NCBI RefSeq assembly: GCF_031143425.1
Contig: NC_090437.1
Coordinates: 845,011,978 to 845,075,977 of the forward strand
Source of the DNA: Pleurodeles waltl
Lineage: Eukaryota > Chordata > Amphibia > Caudata > Salamandridae
DNA length: 64,000 nt
Reading direction: 5' to 3'
A program made the translations under genes and the position numbers. Under the pieces are notes generated by a model, which did no database searches, was not told the DNA's origin, and worked only from the letters and a program-made list of their open reading frames with translations. Of this stretch, positions 22,595 to 34,104 are shown piece by piece (the first letter of the stretch is position 1; each line of letters starts with the position of its first letter).

Positions 22595-24480
22595 TGACCC
22601 GCAAACTCTCGACTTGTCAATGGTTAGTCCTAGTGCACTTTAGAACTTACCAAATCTCCATCGAAGGTTTTCACTCACACACTTTGACTCAAGCTCGACT
22701 TGTCAATCACGCCCGATTGACCTATTAACCCGCGCAAATTACAACATAAACCAAGTGTCTCATACACTTGTCAATATACTCCGGAGTCTTAGACTACACA
22801 GGGTCCGTACATCACCAACAACCCCATGGACAATTTTTGAGCACAAAGCATCACACTCACATGAAGTTCGCCGACTTCCCTACTCTCATACTGCGGAGTA
22901 CACCCACTCCAGCTAAAACGTCACCTGGCCTAAGTTCTCACAATCCTCACAATTCACCTGCGATATGCATAAGCTGTGCAAGCGCAAATTCAACGTCACG
23001 TATACTATCACTAGAACGCCAAGAACATACCCAACTCACTTCGGCAAGCTCCGAGATTCTGGGAAAGTCATTTGGGATTTAGGGGCACATCATATCTCCA
23101 ATTTGCTTTATTCCAAAAACACTTCTAAAACAATGATCCCTCGCCCTAGGGCCCCAAAGGGCCTAAACCGTCCTCTGCTACCAGAACTGATAACTCGTCC
23201 CGCCCTAGGTAATTTACTTACTCTGGGACTCGTTTTAGGCCAATGAATCTTTTGTCCCTGATTGGAGACACCTGAAGGCGAGATAACTAACCAGCATTTC
23301 ATCCACAGATCAATATACTCATCAATATTCACAATAGCAAATAAATCGGATTAGTTAATGACATTAATAAAATTGAAACCACACCATGACCTTTCAGCCA
23401 TGAATAACCACACAGAATTTAGTAAGACTTATTATATTTATTCCCTATTTGTTACACTCTGCTAGGAAGTTTATTAGTCTCAATACCAGAAAACACATCA
23501 ACAAAGTCACAATATGGCAACTTGAATAAGACTTTATCAAAGCAAAGATCATGAACATTAGAACAAAGCACAACGTCAACATGGAATAACTTTAGCAGAG
23601 TATCATTAGCGCATTTATTCAACAAAGCAAAGATCCCGTCATTTGTCTATTTGCATTCATTTAGTGAACTCCTTAACTAACCTCGAATTAGCATCAGCAT
23701 GTTGGGCTTCATGCAAAACAATTTAGTAACACAAATTTAGAAAATATCTAACTATGGTCTCTATCAAAAAAGCAGTCGGTACCTAGAAAGAAAAGGCAAA
23801 CAGAAAATTTCAATTTAATTAACATATAGTTACCCTCCGAAATGGGTCAACATACAGAGTCAGTATTCGTCCTCAGGACACCAGTGGATTCACCATCAGC
23901 CGGGGTAAGCAGCAAAGTTCAGCAAGACAGGCCAATAAGGAACACTTCCCTCATAAGGAGGAGAAGTATAAGTCAGGCAGGACAAGGAAGAGGATGGTTT
24001 GAAGAGGCAAACACCAAAGTCTTTAAGACAGAATGTCAAAGTAACAGCACGAACGTCCCTCTAATGGCTCAGTAATGGCTAATTTCTCCTTGTGACATGG
24101 CATTATATTAATCTTGTTGTACAGGCTCCTAATTTCCAATTGGGCAAAATTTGGTGCATCATTATCTTTATCCAATGATCCGTTGATCACTTTACTAGAA
24201 TATTCACTTAAGACAGTTCGCACGTAGTTTATTGGCTCCTGTAATTGACGTCTCCAACGGGTAGAATGTCAGGTACAAAGAGTTACACTTCACTATTTCA
24301 GTCAGTAGTTCCATTGTCTTTACCAGCTCAGGCGACCTTGCACCTATTGAGAATTACACTATTCCATTCAGCAAGAATGTCTCCTTGAGCAAGTCGGGTC
24401 TCATGAGAAAGAATCTACTATGGTTACACACATCTTCTAGCTTCTGGAAAAGTGCGGCTTCATGTCCTTCAGCAAGACAG
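22595..24480 (-). repeat. ERV copy 2 5' LTR (right boundary uncertain)
   Basis: It begins with TG after the primer site and aligns with copy 1's LTR up to about 24,140. Beyond that there is no second copy in the window to compare, so the true U3 end could lie anywhere from about 24,140 to 24,700. The chosen end is near a CA at about 24,478 and is a guess. It carries about 120 bp (23,636-23,755) that copy 1 lacks. Confidence 0.6.
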
Positions 24481-24497
24481 CGCAGTGCACGTTAAAA
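24023..24497 (-). pseudogene. Unrecognised broken reading frame at the ERV U3 end
   Basis: On the minus strand an open frame starts after a TAA at about 24,495, runs about 45 codons to one stop near 24,355, continues about 45 codons, then carries on after a frame change near 24,220 to the stop at 24,023. I do not recognise the product. Its last third lies in sequence shared with copy 1's LTR (10,914-10,992). It could be an accessory or superantigen-like U3 gene, host sequence, or chance. Nothing but the openness of the frame supports coding. Confidence 0.25.
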
Positions 24498-24499
24498 AA

Positions 24500-25539
24500 A
24501 CCCATTTAATATGAGACCAGGCATCTAGGCCCAGACTCTTGCTAACTAAGGCCTAGTGATTAATTTAGCAAACCCTTAGCATATAACTCTTAAAGCTAAT
24601 ACAGAATCATACATTAGTACATTAATAATCCATTATTAATCAATTTCATTAAACATCATATACATTGGTGGCCACTCCCCGTGGGCACATTTCAAACGCG
24701 TACATTAAAAGCACATTAATACATTTTCTATGCTGCATCAGTGTACATTAATGTGCAAGCAGTTCATGTTACGTTTTTGATTATAAAAGCTACACTCCAA
24801 CAGCAACAAGAAATCACCCAGGATACAGATTTAAGTGATCAAACGTTGCAGGGAGTAGAAGGGATGTTAGGTGGCAACATGGGGAGTGCTTGCTTTCATG
24901 TTTTAACTTTAATAACCATAGGTACTATCTATACAATGCTTTACATCCAAAAGCGAATTTCTGCATTACTCTTTGATGTGGAATTATCAATAATAACGTG
25001 ATTATGCCCGCTCATGTAATTAAGAGGAATTTGAGCAAAGAAATGCTGCTGCAAATGCACATTTAGCAAGTGCTGTTCATGTTCTGTTGCATTTGGTGCT
25101 TTTTCTTAGCCTCCATTTTGGATGTGAGAGGGTATTTTTGCACTGAGAAAATAACTCTAAATGCAGAATCACTCTCCTTGCGCAATTCTGCTAATATCTT
25201 GCCCACTGGTACGTTATTTTGATGAGTAGAAGTGCACTTCACCTGACTGCTGTGATTAACACTGGGCACAACTTTTATTATTATTATTTTGTTTTGTTGG
25301 TCACTGAATTTAGAAGTGGTCACTCCTTTCTGCTGTTGACTTCAATGTTATTGATTGCCAATGGTGTGTACTCTGTGCATCTTTCACTTATTCTTGCCCA
25401 TGTGCAGGCTGGGTGTGCACACCTCATATGTAATGGGTCTGCAGCAGCTTCACTGCTCCGCCGACGCCCACAGGAATCACTAAAATCTATAGTTTGGAAA
25501 CCTTTTTTTCAATTTTAATCCTTTATGCACATTTTGTAG
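24500..25539. other. No gene seen
   Basis: AT-rich DNA. 24,590-24,740 weakly resembles 44,770-44,920 (both hold a GGCCA-TC block followed by a TTC-AAACG block), perhaps an old dispersed repeat. Open frames are short and lack domains. Confidence 0.5.
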
Positions 25540-25830
25540 AGCCTATTTTATACTGTAATAATGCAAATTTAAAATAATGACTTACATATTCCCAGTGCTT
25601 TCTGTCACAGACTGGGACCTCGTAGCACTTAACACCTTCAAGTCACTATTTTCCACTGCACCAACCAGTTTACTAGTTCGTTGGTTATAGACACAGACCT
25701 CCGTTGTGCATTAACTAATGAATAGTTCATAAAATACAATAGTGCATTCCCCACTGATGAATTTAACTTGTATTTATTTTTCATTTAAGCCGTGTATTAT
25801 TTTATATGCACTTACCTGATAGTGATAGAC
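25540..25830 (+). repeat. Old dispersed repeat, copy A
   Basis: It aligns by eye with 30,712-31,000. The shared order includes GCCTATTTTATA, TTTAAAATAATGAC, a TCGTAGCACT/TCATAGCACT block, a CATTAACnAACTAATG-like block and GTGTATTATTTTATATGCA/TGTATTATTTTATATGCA. Many small differences point to old copies. Confidence 0.6.
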
Positions 25831-26699
25831 TGAAAAAAGCTACAGAATATTTAGTTTTTTGTCACACCTTTTTACCCCTCCCCTACGCTCACTCACCACA
25901 CTCACTTTGCACACAGCATCATTGTTCCCTCACTTTTTTAAAAACTTCAAAAGGGTTCAAGAAGACATGCCAGTGCAAGGGGGAACTGACTGGTGGGGAG
26001 GGAGGAGTGAAGGCACTATGTGTGTGTGGGGGGGGGAGGGGTGTTGCCACCTAGCTCTCATCTCCAAGAGTAAACATCACACTGGCTACTCAGCTTGCAG
26101 CTATTGGGGTCAGGAAATCATGCCAGTGCAAGAGGGAGCTGGTGGAGAGGGAGGAGGTAAGGACAGAGCAAACGGCGGATGTTTTACACGGGCCCCTACT
26201 CAAATGGTCGTAGTGCCTACACTTCTTTTATTTGTCAGGGAGAGTTGCAGACCTTTTCCTGAGTATGAAATGCTCTCACTGGGTGTGATCCTGTATTACT
26301 GGCAGGGCCCTGGAATTATGTGGTTGGGAGGCCGCCATGATTGTCACGTGGTCATAGATTTGCTGAATTTGATATAATCCATCATCTGCTGCATAATCTG
26401 CAGATTTTTAACAAAATATTTGTTCTAGTTCAAACTCTTCAAACGTTACTAAAAATGCAGCGACATGTGTTGCAGCGCAAGGAAAGGCTGTTTGCGAAGC
26501 TGGGCTTGTGATCGTTTTGTTGCTTTTTGCTATATGTGGGTACCAAAATGGTACTAATCAGGTGCAATCAATGTCGAGACAGTGTTACCACATTTAAAAA
26601 TTATGAAATAATGAAGTAACACTATTACAAAATCAGCCTTATGCCGCATAATTAGCTTTTTCTTGGTGCATAATTTACTAAACCCTGCCACTTAATTTG
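25831..26699. other. No gene seen
   Basis: Contains a short G-rich run near 26,025-26,045 and otherwise nothing I can assign. Confidence 0.45.
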
Positions 26700-27160
26700 T
26701 CCTTCTCCTGCATAGCTCCAGTGGCCCTAAGGGGAAACACCACAGCCAAAAAAAAGCAGGGCCACGGACCAGACACAAAGCACAGACGTCCAAAAGCAAG
26801 GTGTGCTGCAGAAAAGAAGAGCGAAGGTGCCCATTGGCAACAGGGGGATCCATTTTCAGGGCTAAGACCAACTACAAGGAAGTCAACAGCAGGGATCATA
26901 GATGAGACATAAAGCAGATGTTCAAAACCAAAAAATGCAGTGGACACCTACTGACAACATGGGGAACACTTCCAGGGCAAAGGGCAACTAGAGGGAAGAC
27001 AACAGCAGTGGCTAGACGAGACACAATGCAGAAGTTCACAAATAAGAGGTACTATGGTAGAGAAGAGTGAAGGCACCTAATAGCATCAGGGGAACACTTC
27101 CAGGGCAAAGGGCAACTGCAGAGAAGACAACAACAGGATTAGGGCGCAGGATGGCTTTGA
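26700..27160 (+). repeat. Degenerate minisatellite, about 115-130 bp unit, four units
   Basis: Units are anchored at about 26,731, 26,843, 26,961 and 27,089 by a GGGGAACACTTCCAGGGC-like block, followed by AAnGGCAACT, a GAAGACAACAGCAG-like block and AGACACAnnGCAGA. The last two units are closest to each other. The open frames crossing it show only its repeat period. Confidence 0.65.
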
Positions 27161-30100
27161 AATCCAGTATCAAAGGGAGACCCCTGTTGCCAGATGCCAG
27201 ATGCTTGCATAATAATTTATGCAACAAGGAACTACACAAAGGAAAAGGGTGCAGTTGGCCATAGTAGTGACCGTGCTTTTTTCACTTTTGGGGCGGCGAT
27301 ATCAGTTGTATACATTTATAGCACTCATTGGGGCATGAGCATGCATGGATTGCACTCATGGGACACGAACTCCATGTGGGCTGCGTGCATGCAGATTGCC
27401 GGCGAGCTGCACGCAATCCAGCTCTGCCATCCATGGATGACGATGCCTGGTGCAATAAAATGCTATGTTTGTGACTGCAAAAAAGGCCTAATGTTAAACA
27501 GGGGTGTCCAGGGGTGGCAACTGCAAGACACTAGAAGAGAAAGTAATACCAGCATTTGAAATGCAAAAGGTCTCATATTTCAAACAAGCTAATTGACAAC
27601 CGCGCCCACGAGCAAAAACAAAAGAAAACATGAGAAGAAACTGAGAAAAGACGACTTGGCAAAATAAAATAAATGTAGCTTTAAAAAATAAAACTTTGTA
27701 ATTTTGTGCCTGCTGTGCAATTTGTTGCCAGTCACAAACAAGTCTTCTGTTTGCAGGGCACTGAAAGTTAAAAACAACAAATAGTAACTCAATCAGGTCG
27801 GGAGCAATGGATGGGTGCAAAATTGACGAATTACAGGGCTGTAAAGATTGCCACGGAAACCAGCAAATGGTGAGCGACAGGCAGCATCAAAGCCCTTTAC
27901 TGGACACAAAAGTGTCTCGCATACGAGACACATGCGCACGCGCATGCACTTGCAGGCTCAACTCTAAAAAAGGACATGTTCTTGGCATTAATTAGGCACG
28001 CAAATGTATGCAGAAAGCAGTATTTCAAGTTGGCTCTTTTTGCTCATCAGATAATTTTTTACTTTTTATACTTGGTGTTGGTCTTTAATTGTGTACCCAG
28101 ATCTTGGTGATCAGTGGCATGGTCTGTCAAATGAATAGACTGTGTATGTGCTCCCATGAAGCAATCACTTTACAAGCCTCATGAGAGCAGATTTCCATGC
28201 TATAATACACCAAACACTGGTTTAATTATAAAAATAAAATGTGTATTCCAAATCGTAAGCACATGGGGTACTGCCAGCTGTAATCAGAAAAATATCACCA
28301 TGTGTTCCATTTTATAATGCAAACGACACTGGATTGGCGTAAAAAAGCTGTCCTTATTTCTGATTTGAAATTAACTTTTTATCCTGCCTCAGCTATAGTT
28401 TTCTCCTATCAGCTTTTTCATACAAGATTGTGCACTATTTCCTGGGCCTTGGCTCCAAATGGCTTAGGTATATGGTAGGTGTGCTTGAGATCTTCTTTCA
28501 GAGACATTTTTTAAATTTTCTTCTCGTCACTGTTTATTTTTTGTCTGTTTAAATATGAAATGCTACACAGCTCTGGAGTCCACGGTGGCAATGGGAGGCT
28601 GCACAATTTGTTTTGAGCCTTTGTTAATAAAGAAAATGGTCGCGTTCCCGCTAGTTGTAAATACGCGTTTATGAAGGGTGCACACTGGGGAGTAAGTGTG
28701 CAAGTGACTAAAAACCCAGAAGCTAGGCCAGCTTTTAACTTCTTTTTATTAATGTTTTATGTCTGAATATGTTCATTTCAAATGCATTTCTCAAGCTGTC
28801 TTTTTCAGAAGCTTTTTTTTTTACTCTGCTTAGAATCTCAAGTAATTTCACCCGAGGATACATTTCAGCTGTATCTATTTTGAACAATTGGTACCGAGGC
28901 TGCAGGCTCCTTACTTGACTACAGTGCCAAGGACGCACAGCACACAGATCAACTCAACAGGTCAACGCAGAATTTCAGACCTTATCTTTACCCTTACAAG
29001 GACAAGATGGACAATGGTGCGCTTTAAAGTAAAATTGGAAGTCTTACCGCCCCGTGCTGTCTAACTCTACTGGAGGGCCCTGTGCGGCAAAGTGCCAATG
29101 CTGACATACCTCTTATGCTATTTATTCTATTAAATAGCATGAGAGCTGCTTCAGGACTGGATGGACAAGGCAACACAGCTCCCCAGTGAAGACATAAAAG
29201 GCTGCGTTAACTGGCCCAGGAAGAGTGGATTTGCACTCACAAGCCTGAATTCCGCGTGTCAGGCCGGCCGAGTCCAGAGTCTTATGAACCCCTCACACTC
29301 TTCAGCCCCAATGCAACTGCACCTTCTGCACTAATGGTAGCTGCAGCCCTGAGTAGCTGGGTATCCCCTCTGCCCCTTTCACCCCTTCCCCGCCAAGCCT
29401 GGCCATCAATCCAATTGTGAAACTGTCCCTTTCAGAAACAATCAGCTTGCACACGTTTCCCACCTCTTTGCAGCACTAATGCTATCCACCATGGCTCTAT
29501 TCTAAAGTAAGACAGTCATAATTGTGATGCAGGGAGCCCTTCACACTCCTGGGCACCAGTGCTATTGCACCTGCCTCACTAATGAGAGCTAATGCTTTGT
29601 GAAGCAGGAAGTCTCCTCTGCCCCTTGTTAACACCACATCCACCTTTCTGCCACCTCTCTGAGGCCTTAGCTATAGTGTCTCGTCTGCTTCAATGTTCTC
29701 CTCTCTTGTACCATTGGTTCAATGCCTAAAGCAACACTGGTACAAGCGTGCATTGAGCCATAATACAAGAAAGTAATGATGGTAAAATCCACGATAATAG
29801 GGGTTTATATGGGCCATGACACCCGTGGGTCCCTGTGACACTGCACATGAGGCACCAATGATACCTACATCTCTGCCTACACCAATGGGCCAATACTGCT
29901 AGGCCTAAGGCCCAAAGCAGGATGACAGCCCTTTTAAAAAAAAAACAGGGAAAGTTTCACATCCCCCTCCCTTCTGTTTTTTGGGACCTTTTTCCTGTGC
30001 AACAAGGGGGACTTGGGTCTTAATGCTAACAAGGAAAATGCAGTGATCCCTCACACTATTGTTCTAGTGCCAATGCACCTGCTACACTAATGGTAGTGCT

Positions 30101-30711
30101 GGCACTTAAAAAAATGGGCCGACATTTCTCAAAACTTTCTTCAAGGTATCTCTTTCAGGAAGTGGGGAAGTTGTCTCTGTCCATTTCTCAATGAAAAAAT
30201 ATACCTCACCTAGTACCTTCTTCTCAGGGTCATCTCTTTGACACTATCCATGAAGTTTGCACCTTTCTGCTTTCTCCTGAGCAATTTTTCTGAGGCTCAT
30301 GGGGTCAGAACAATGAGGGCTCTGAATATTACCCTTCTGGCTTCCTTCCTCCCACCTCCTCTACTCATCTGAGTGGCCATCTGCATGTAAAAAGAGGTCG
30401 AAGTTTGCTAGCAGCATGGGAAGCAAAGTGTTCTCAATTGTGTTTGTTAACCATCCCTGAATTGTTAATGGGGACCTGGAGTACTTGGAGGATGCTGAAG
30501 GGGGAGAGGGGAACTCTAAAGTGCTTTAACTGAGAGTCACTTGAAGTATGCTGATGACAAAAATGTATAACTTTTTTGAGAGATAATTTAAGGAAGCTGA
30601 GCTTTGGAAAGTGCCCTTTAATTGACTTATACAAATGACTACACTAGGTTAGTTATCATGAATATGTATTCTTTGATAGTACTTGTTTTATCAAATACAC
30701 TAAATCATTGT
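27161..30711. other. No gene seen
   Basis: About 3.5 kb of mixed-composition DNA. Short open frames on both strands show no domain, no consistent splice pattern and no similarity to each other. Nothing else can be supported. Confidence 0.45.
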
Positions 30712-31000
30712 GTGGCAGCCTATTTTATATTGTTACAATTTTAAAATAATGACAGATATTTTCTGTGTTTTTTTGTTGCTGAGATCTCATAGCACTATAC
30801 ATATGTCAGTATTCTGCGCTGCTCCAAGCTGAATTAATTTCCGTGACTCTCTTGTTTCACAGACATCTGCAGTGATACATTAACCAACTAATGTTTTATA
30901 ACTGAAAGAGTGCATCTCCCACCAATTAATTGAATTTGCATTTATTTTTTATTTAAGGTGTTATTTAAGGTGTATGTATTATTTTATATGCAGTTGTGGT
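30712..31000 (+). repeat. Old dispersed repeat, copy B
   Basis: Partner of 25,540-25,830 in the same orientation. It has a local duplication of TTATTTAAGGTGT near 30,945-30,975 that copy A lacks. Confidence 0.6.
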
Positions 31001-33639
31001 GAAGGTGATCAAGCAACAAAATACCATGTTTTTTTACATTAACACCACAGGGCTCAGGATCACAGTTGCTGACATGACCAGTGAGTTAATGTCCATACAA
31101 ATATTAGAAAAGTCACACACAGCCAACCCTTTCCTGTTATTAGTACATACTTTAAATAGAAAATGTTAAAAGAAAACACTTTAAAATGTGTTCTACTTCT
31201 GCCCTAATGACCTCTGACTGGTAAGTAAAGTACACAAAGATAGAAAAGCCATGTTAAGAATTAAAACAGCAGCCCAGGCCTTTGGAGCATCCTAAAACTT
31301 GAACACATGACCATTTTTCACTGTGAAAAGTGACATTCTTAACTTCAACTGCTTCATGTAAATTAAGAGCCCCGGAAACACGAAAACCAAAGAAAGTCGC
31401 ACTTCCAGGCCATCATTAGGTCGAGCATGGCAGCGCGCATGCGCTGCTTTTCTGACGTGTTGGTATGTATCTGGGCTTTTAACAACGCCCACCGCACGCC
31501 CATCACTACCACTCGTTTGTGGGCTTGCCATGCAAAAATCCTTTGCTGGCATTGGTAAATGGTTTACGTTTGTCGATCCTTGGGGTGGTTTTGTTACTGC
31601 CTTGGCCATCGCCCCTGTTACATGGCTAATTGCACTTTTGCTGATAAATTTGACTGCAAGCAAACTTCTTTTTCCTTTTGTGTGTCTCTTCTCGCTGGTG
31701 CTAATAGCGACCGAAGAGCTGTGAATCGGCTAGCTTATGTGAAACTGTTTTACTTTTATTTTTCAATTTATGTGGCAAGAAGAGTGGTTAGGAGTTTACA
31801 TCTCTCAAAGCTCTAACTCGAGCAAATGCGAGACCCATTGCATTGCAAATGCTTGTTTTTACATGTACTTACTAAGGCATTTGTGCCCCCCTGGGAATGC
31901 CGCCTACAGCCCCCCCAATAGGGCGCGGTCCCCAGTTTGAAGCTCTCTGGAATATAGAATTCAACTGCTCAAAATAGTAGGGCAATTCTCTTCCACTCCT
32001 TTAGAGGAGCCACCACTGTGCTATATTTCATTAATTCCTGCTTTTTCATTGAAAGCCAGGTAGGTGCACATGGCCAGCAGAATCATGAAAGTAGAATCTC
32101 TGTAACTGCCATGGGGTTGTCTTGTGAATGCCATGCTTTATCAGATGCGATCAATTGTGGGCACAGAGAGTGCAATATGGTAGGTTGGGGGTGGTCGTTT
32201 CTGTCATCTCCATACTTACAGTAACAACCTTCACCTTTCCTCAGTCTAATTTGCTATTGTATATAATTTTGTACATGTTTTGTTTTTTAAATCTTTTTTA
32301 TCATTAAGTTTTTTTGTTGTTTTTTTTTAAATCTTTATTTATCTTAAATTTTCCTCACTCCATATTCGGTGAATAAGCCCAGTAGGAAGGCATTTGCAGC
32401 ATTCTTCACAAACGCAGAAGATTCCTGATTGCCAATTCTTAATTCTATTGGTAGCCACTGGGTAAATGGAAGGTGTGAGATATGACACTAGCCCTAGAGA
32501 TCAGGGGAACCAAAAGGGGCAGGCGATGTTGATGTTGATCAAGTGTGCAGTTTGTTAGAGATAGAGCATGTTTGGTGAAGCTATCTGTGGTCCACTGAAT
32601 TGCATTTCTGTGTTATACTCCATATTTGTGCAATGGGGTAATAGGTTCCGTTGTCTTGTGCGTTTTATTAATATGGTCAGTGGTAACAATACATCCATTG
32701 CATTTTTTATATTGCACACATTCCATTTAGTTAGAACATGCATTGAATTTTGCAATTTCATAAGGCATAAGAAGTTAGCAAAATGGCAATCTTTGCAATT
32801 GCTCAGTAGTGTATTCTGGCCCCTGTGTTAGTTTGGTTTGCACAACGGTTTCATGCAAATGGTTTGGCAGCTGTAGATGAGTTACTTAAAGAGATATTTG
32901 CTGATGCCTTCATTGTTGGTATCAGCATCAAGGAAATGTTAACCTCCTACCCTGGTATGACCGTGCATTCCGTATTACTTAAAGAGGTGACAACAAGACT
33001 GAAACAGAGTAACCACGTTCTCTGTCAGGTCCAGTGAGGAGTAAGGTACCTTGGTCAGTTCCACCCATAGATTAAAGCAGTGAAAAATCAAAGAATTATT
33101 CAATACTTAATGATCATTGTCAGATCCATGCAGATTTGGAATTTTGAGGTCTATCCAAATGTGGAATGCTAAAATAATAGGAAGTTACTCAAACCTCAAG
33201 TACCTCTATCAGTTGCATCCATTTAATTTAAAAGGAGGAAGTAATAGATAGACAGACTTCACCCAGAGCACTCAGCAATTTGTTTCTGTTCGTGAGCTTA
33301 GAGATTGTGTGCCTGCAGTGATGTCACCCAGCTTGGTGGTGTCCAGTTCAACACAAAGAGGATCAGGAAGTACTGCCTTTGTACAAATCATGCTTAGTAG
33401 TTGGTGCCTAGGCAGGGTGAACCAGGAGAATTGAAGAGGGAACTGCATGGTCATATTGTCTAAGTCAATGAAAGTAATCTATAGATGGGATGACCATTCA
33501 GTGTTAATCCAGTTTCGAAAAGGAAGAGGACGTTACAAGGTGATTTGAACAACGAAAGTATATGCAAACAACCAATTCATATTTGGCAATGGATCATGAT
33601 GTGGTTAGATAAAATGTGGCACAGGGTAAATGGGCAGGT
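31001..33639. other. No gene seen; possible old repeat at 31,390-31,830
   Basis: The segment 31,390-31,830 is richer in CG dinucleotides than its surroundings and reads like a dispersed repeat, but no second copy is in the window. 32,270-32,345 is T-rich. Nothing else can be assigned. Confidence 0.4.
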
Positions 33640-34060
33640 TTTGAGTGCTGAAGTTGTCTTTATGTTCTGTGATATAATGCATTGATTAATATTGCATTGA
33701 GTATTGGCCCGGAGGTGTATAATACAGTGGGAGGAGAAGTGGAATTATTTATATGTTTATTGGGGGCTATTGGAGGTTATGTGGAATGTAGTATGGGGTG
33801 TTGTTAAGTGATGTTGTTTAATTTGGTGTAGAGTGAAGTGGTGGTGGGTGATAATGAGATTTGAAGAGGGTTGCATTAGTTGTGAACCTTCGTTTGTTGC
33901 AGATGTGGTAAAAATTGGTGTGGTGGGTTAAATGTCAATGACGGGAGAGAAAGAGGTCTAGTAGGGTTTCGTTTGTGTGGAGCTCTGTGATGTGATGTCA
34001 AATGGAGCAGTTAGATGAGGTGAAGCTGATGATATAAGAAAAGATATGGCTGAATGTGGT
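33640..34060 (+). repeat. G/T-rich, irregular low-complexity stretch
   Basis: About 400 bp dominated by GTGG, GATG and GGTG words with very little C. A similar flavour appears at 35,780-35,910. No fixed unit is visible. Confidence 0.5.
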
Positions 34061-34104
34061 GCAGGTGCTTGTCTGTGTTTCTATGATGGATTTCTAAGTC
34101 TATC

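Noticed and set aside
31530..31724. Hydrophobic 64-codon frame as a small membrane protein
   Set aside because: A second overlapping frame is equally open, no conservation can be tested, and the region reads like a repeat.
25000..34000. Host exons
   Set aside because: No open frame combined with splice sites and recognisable protein sequence was found.
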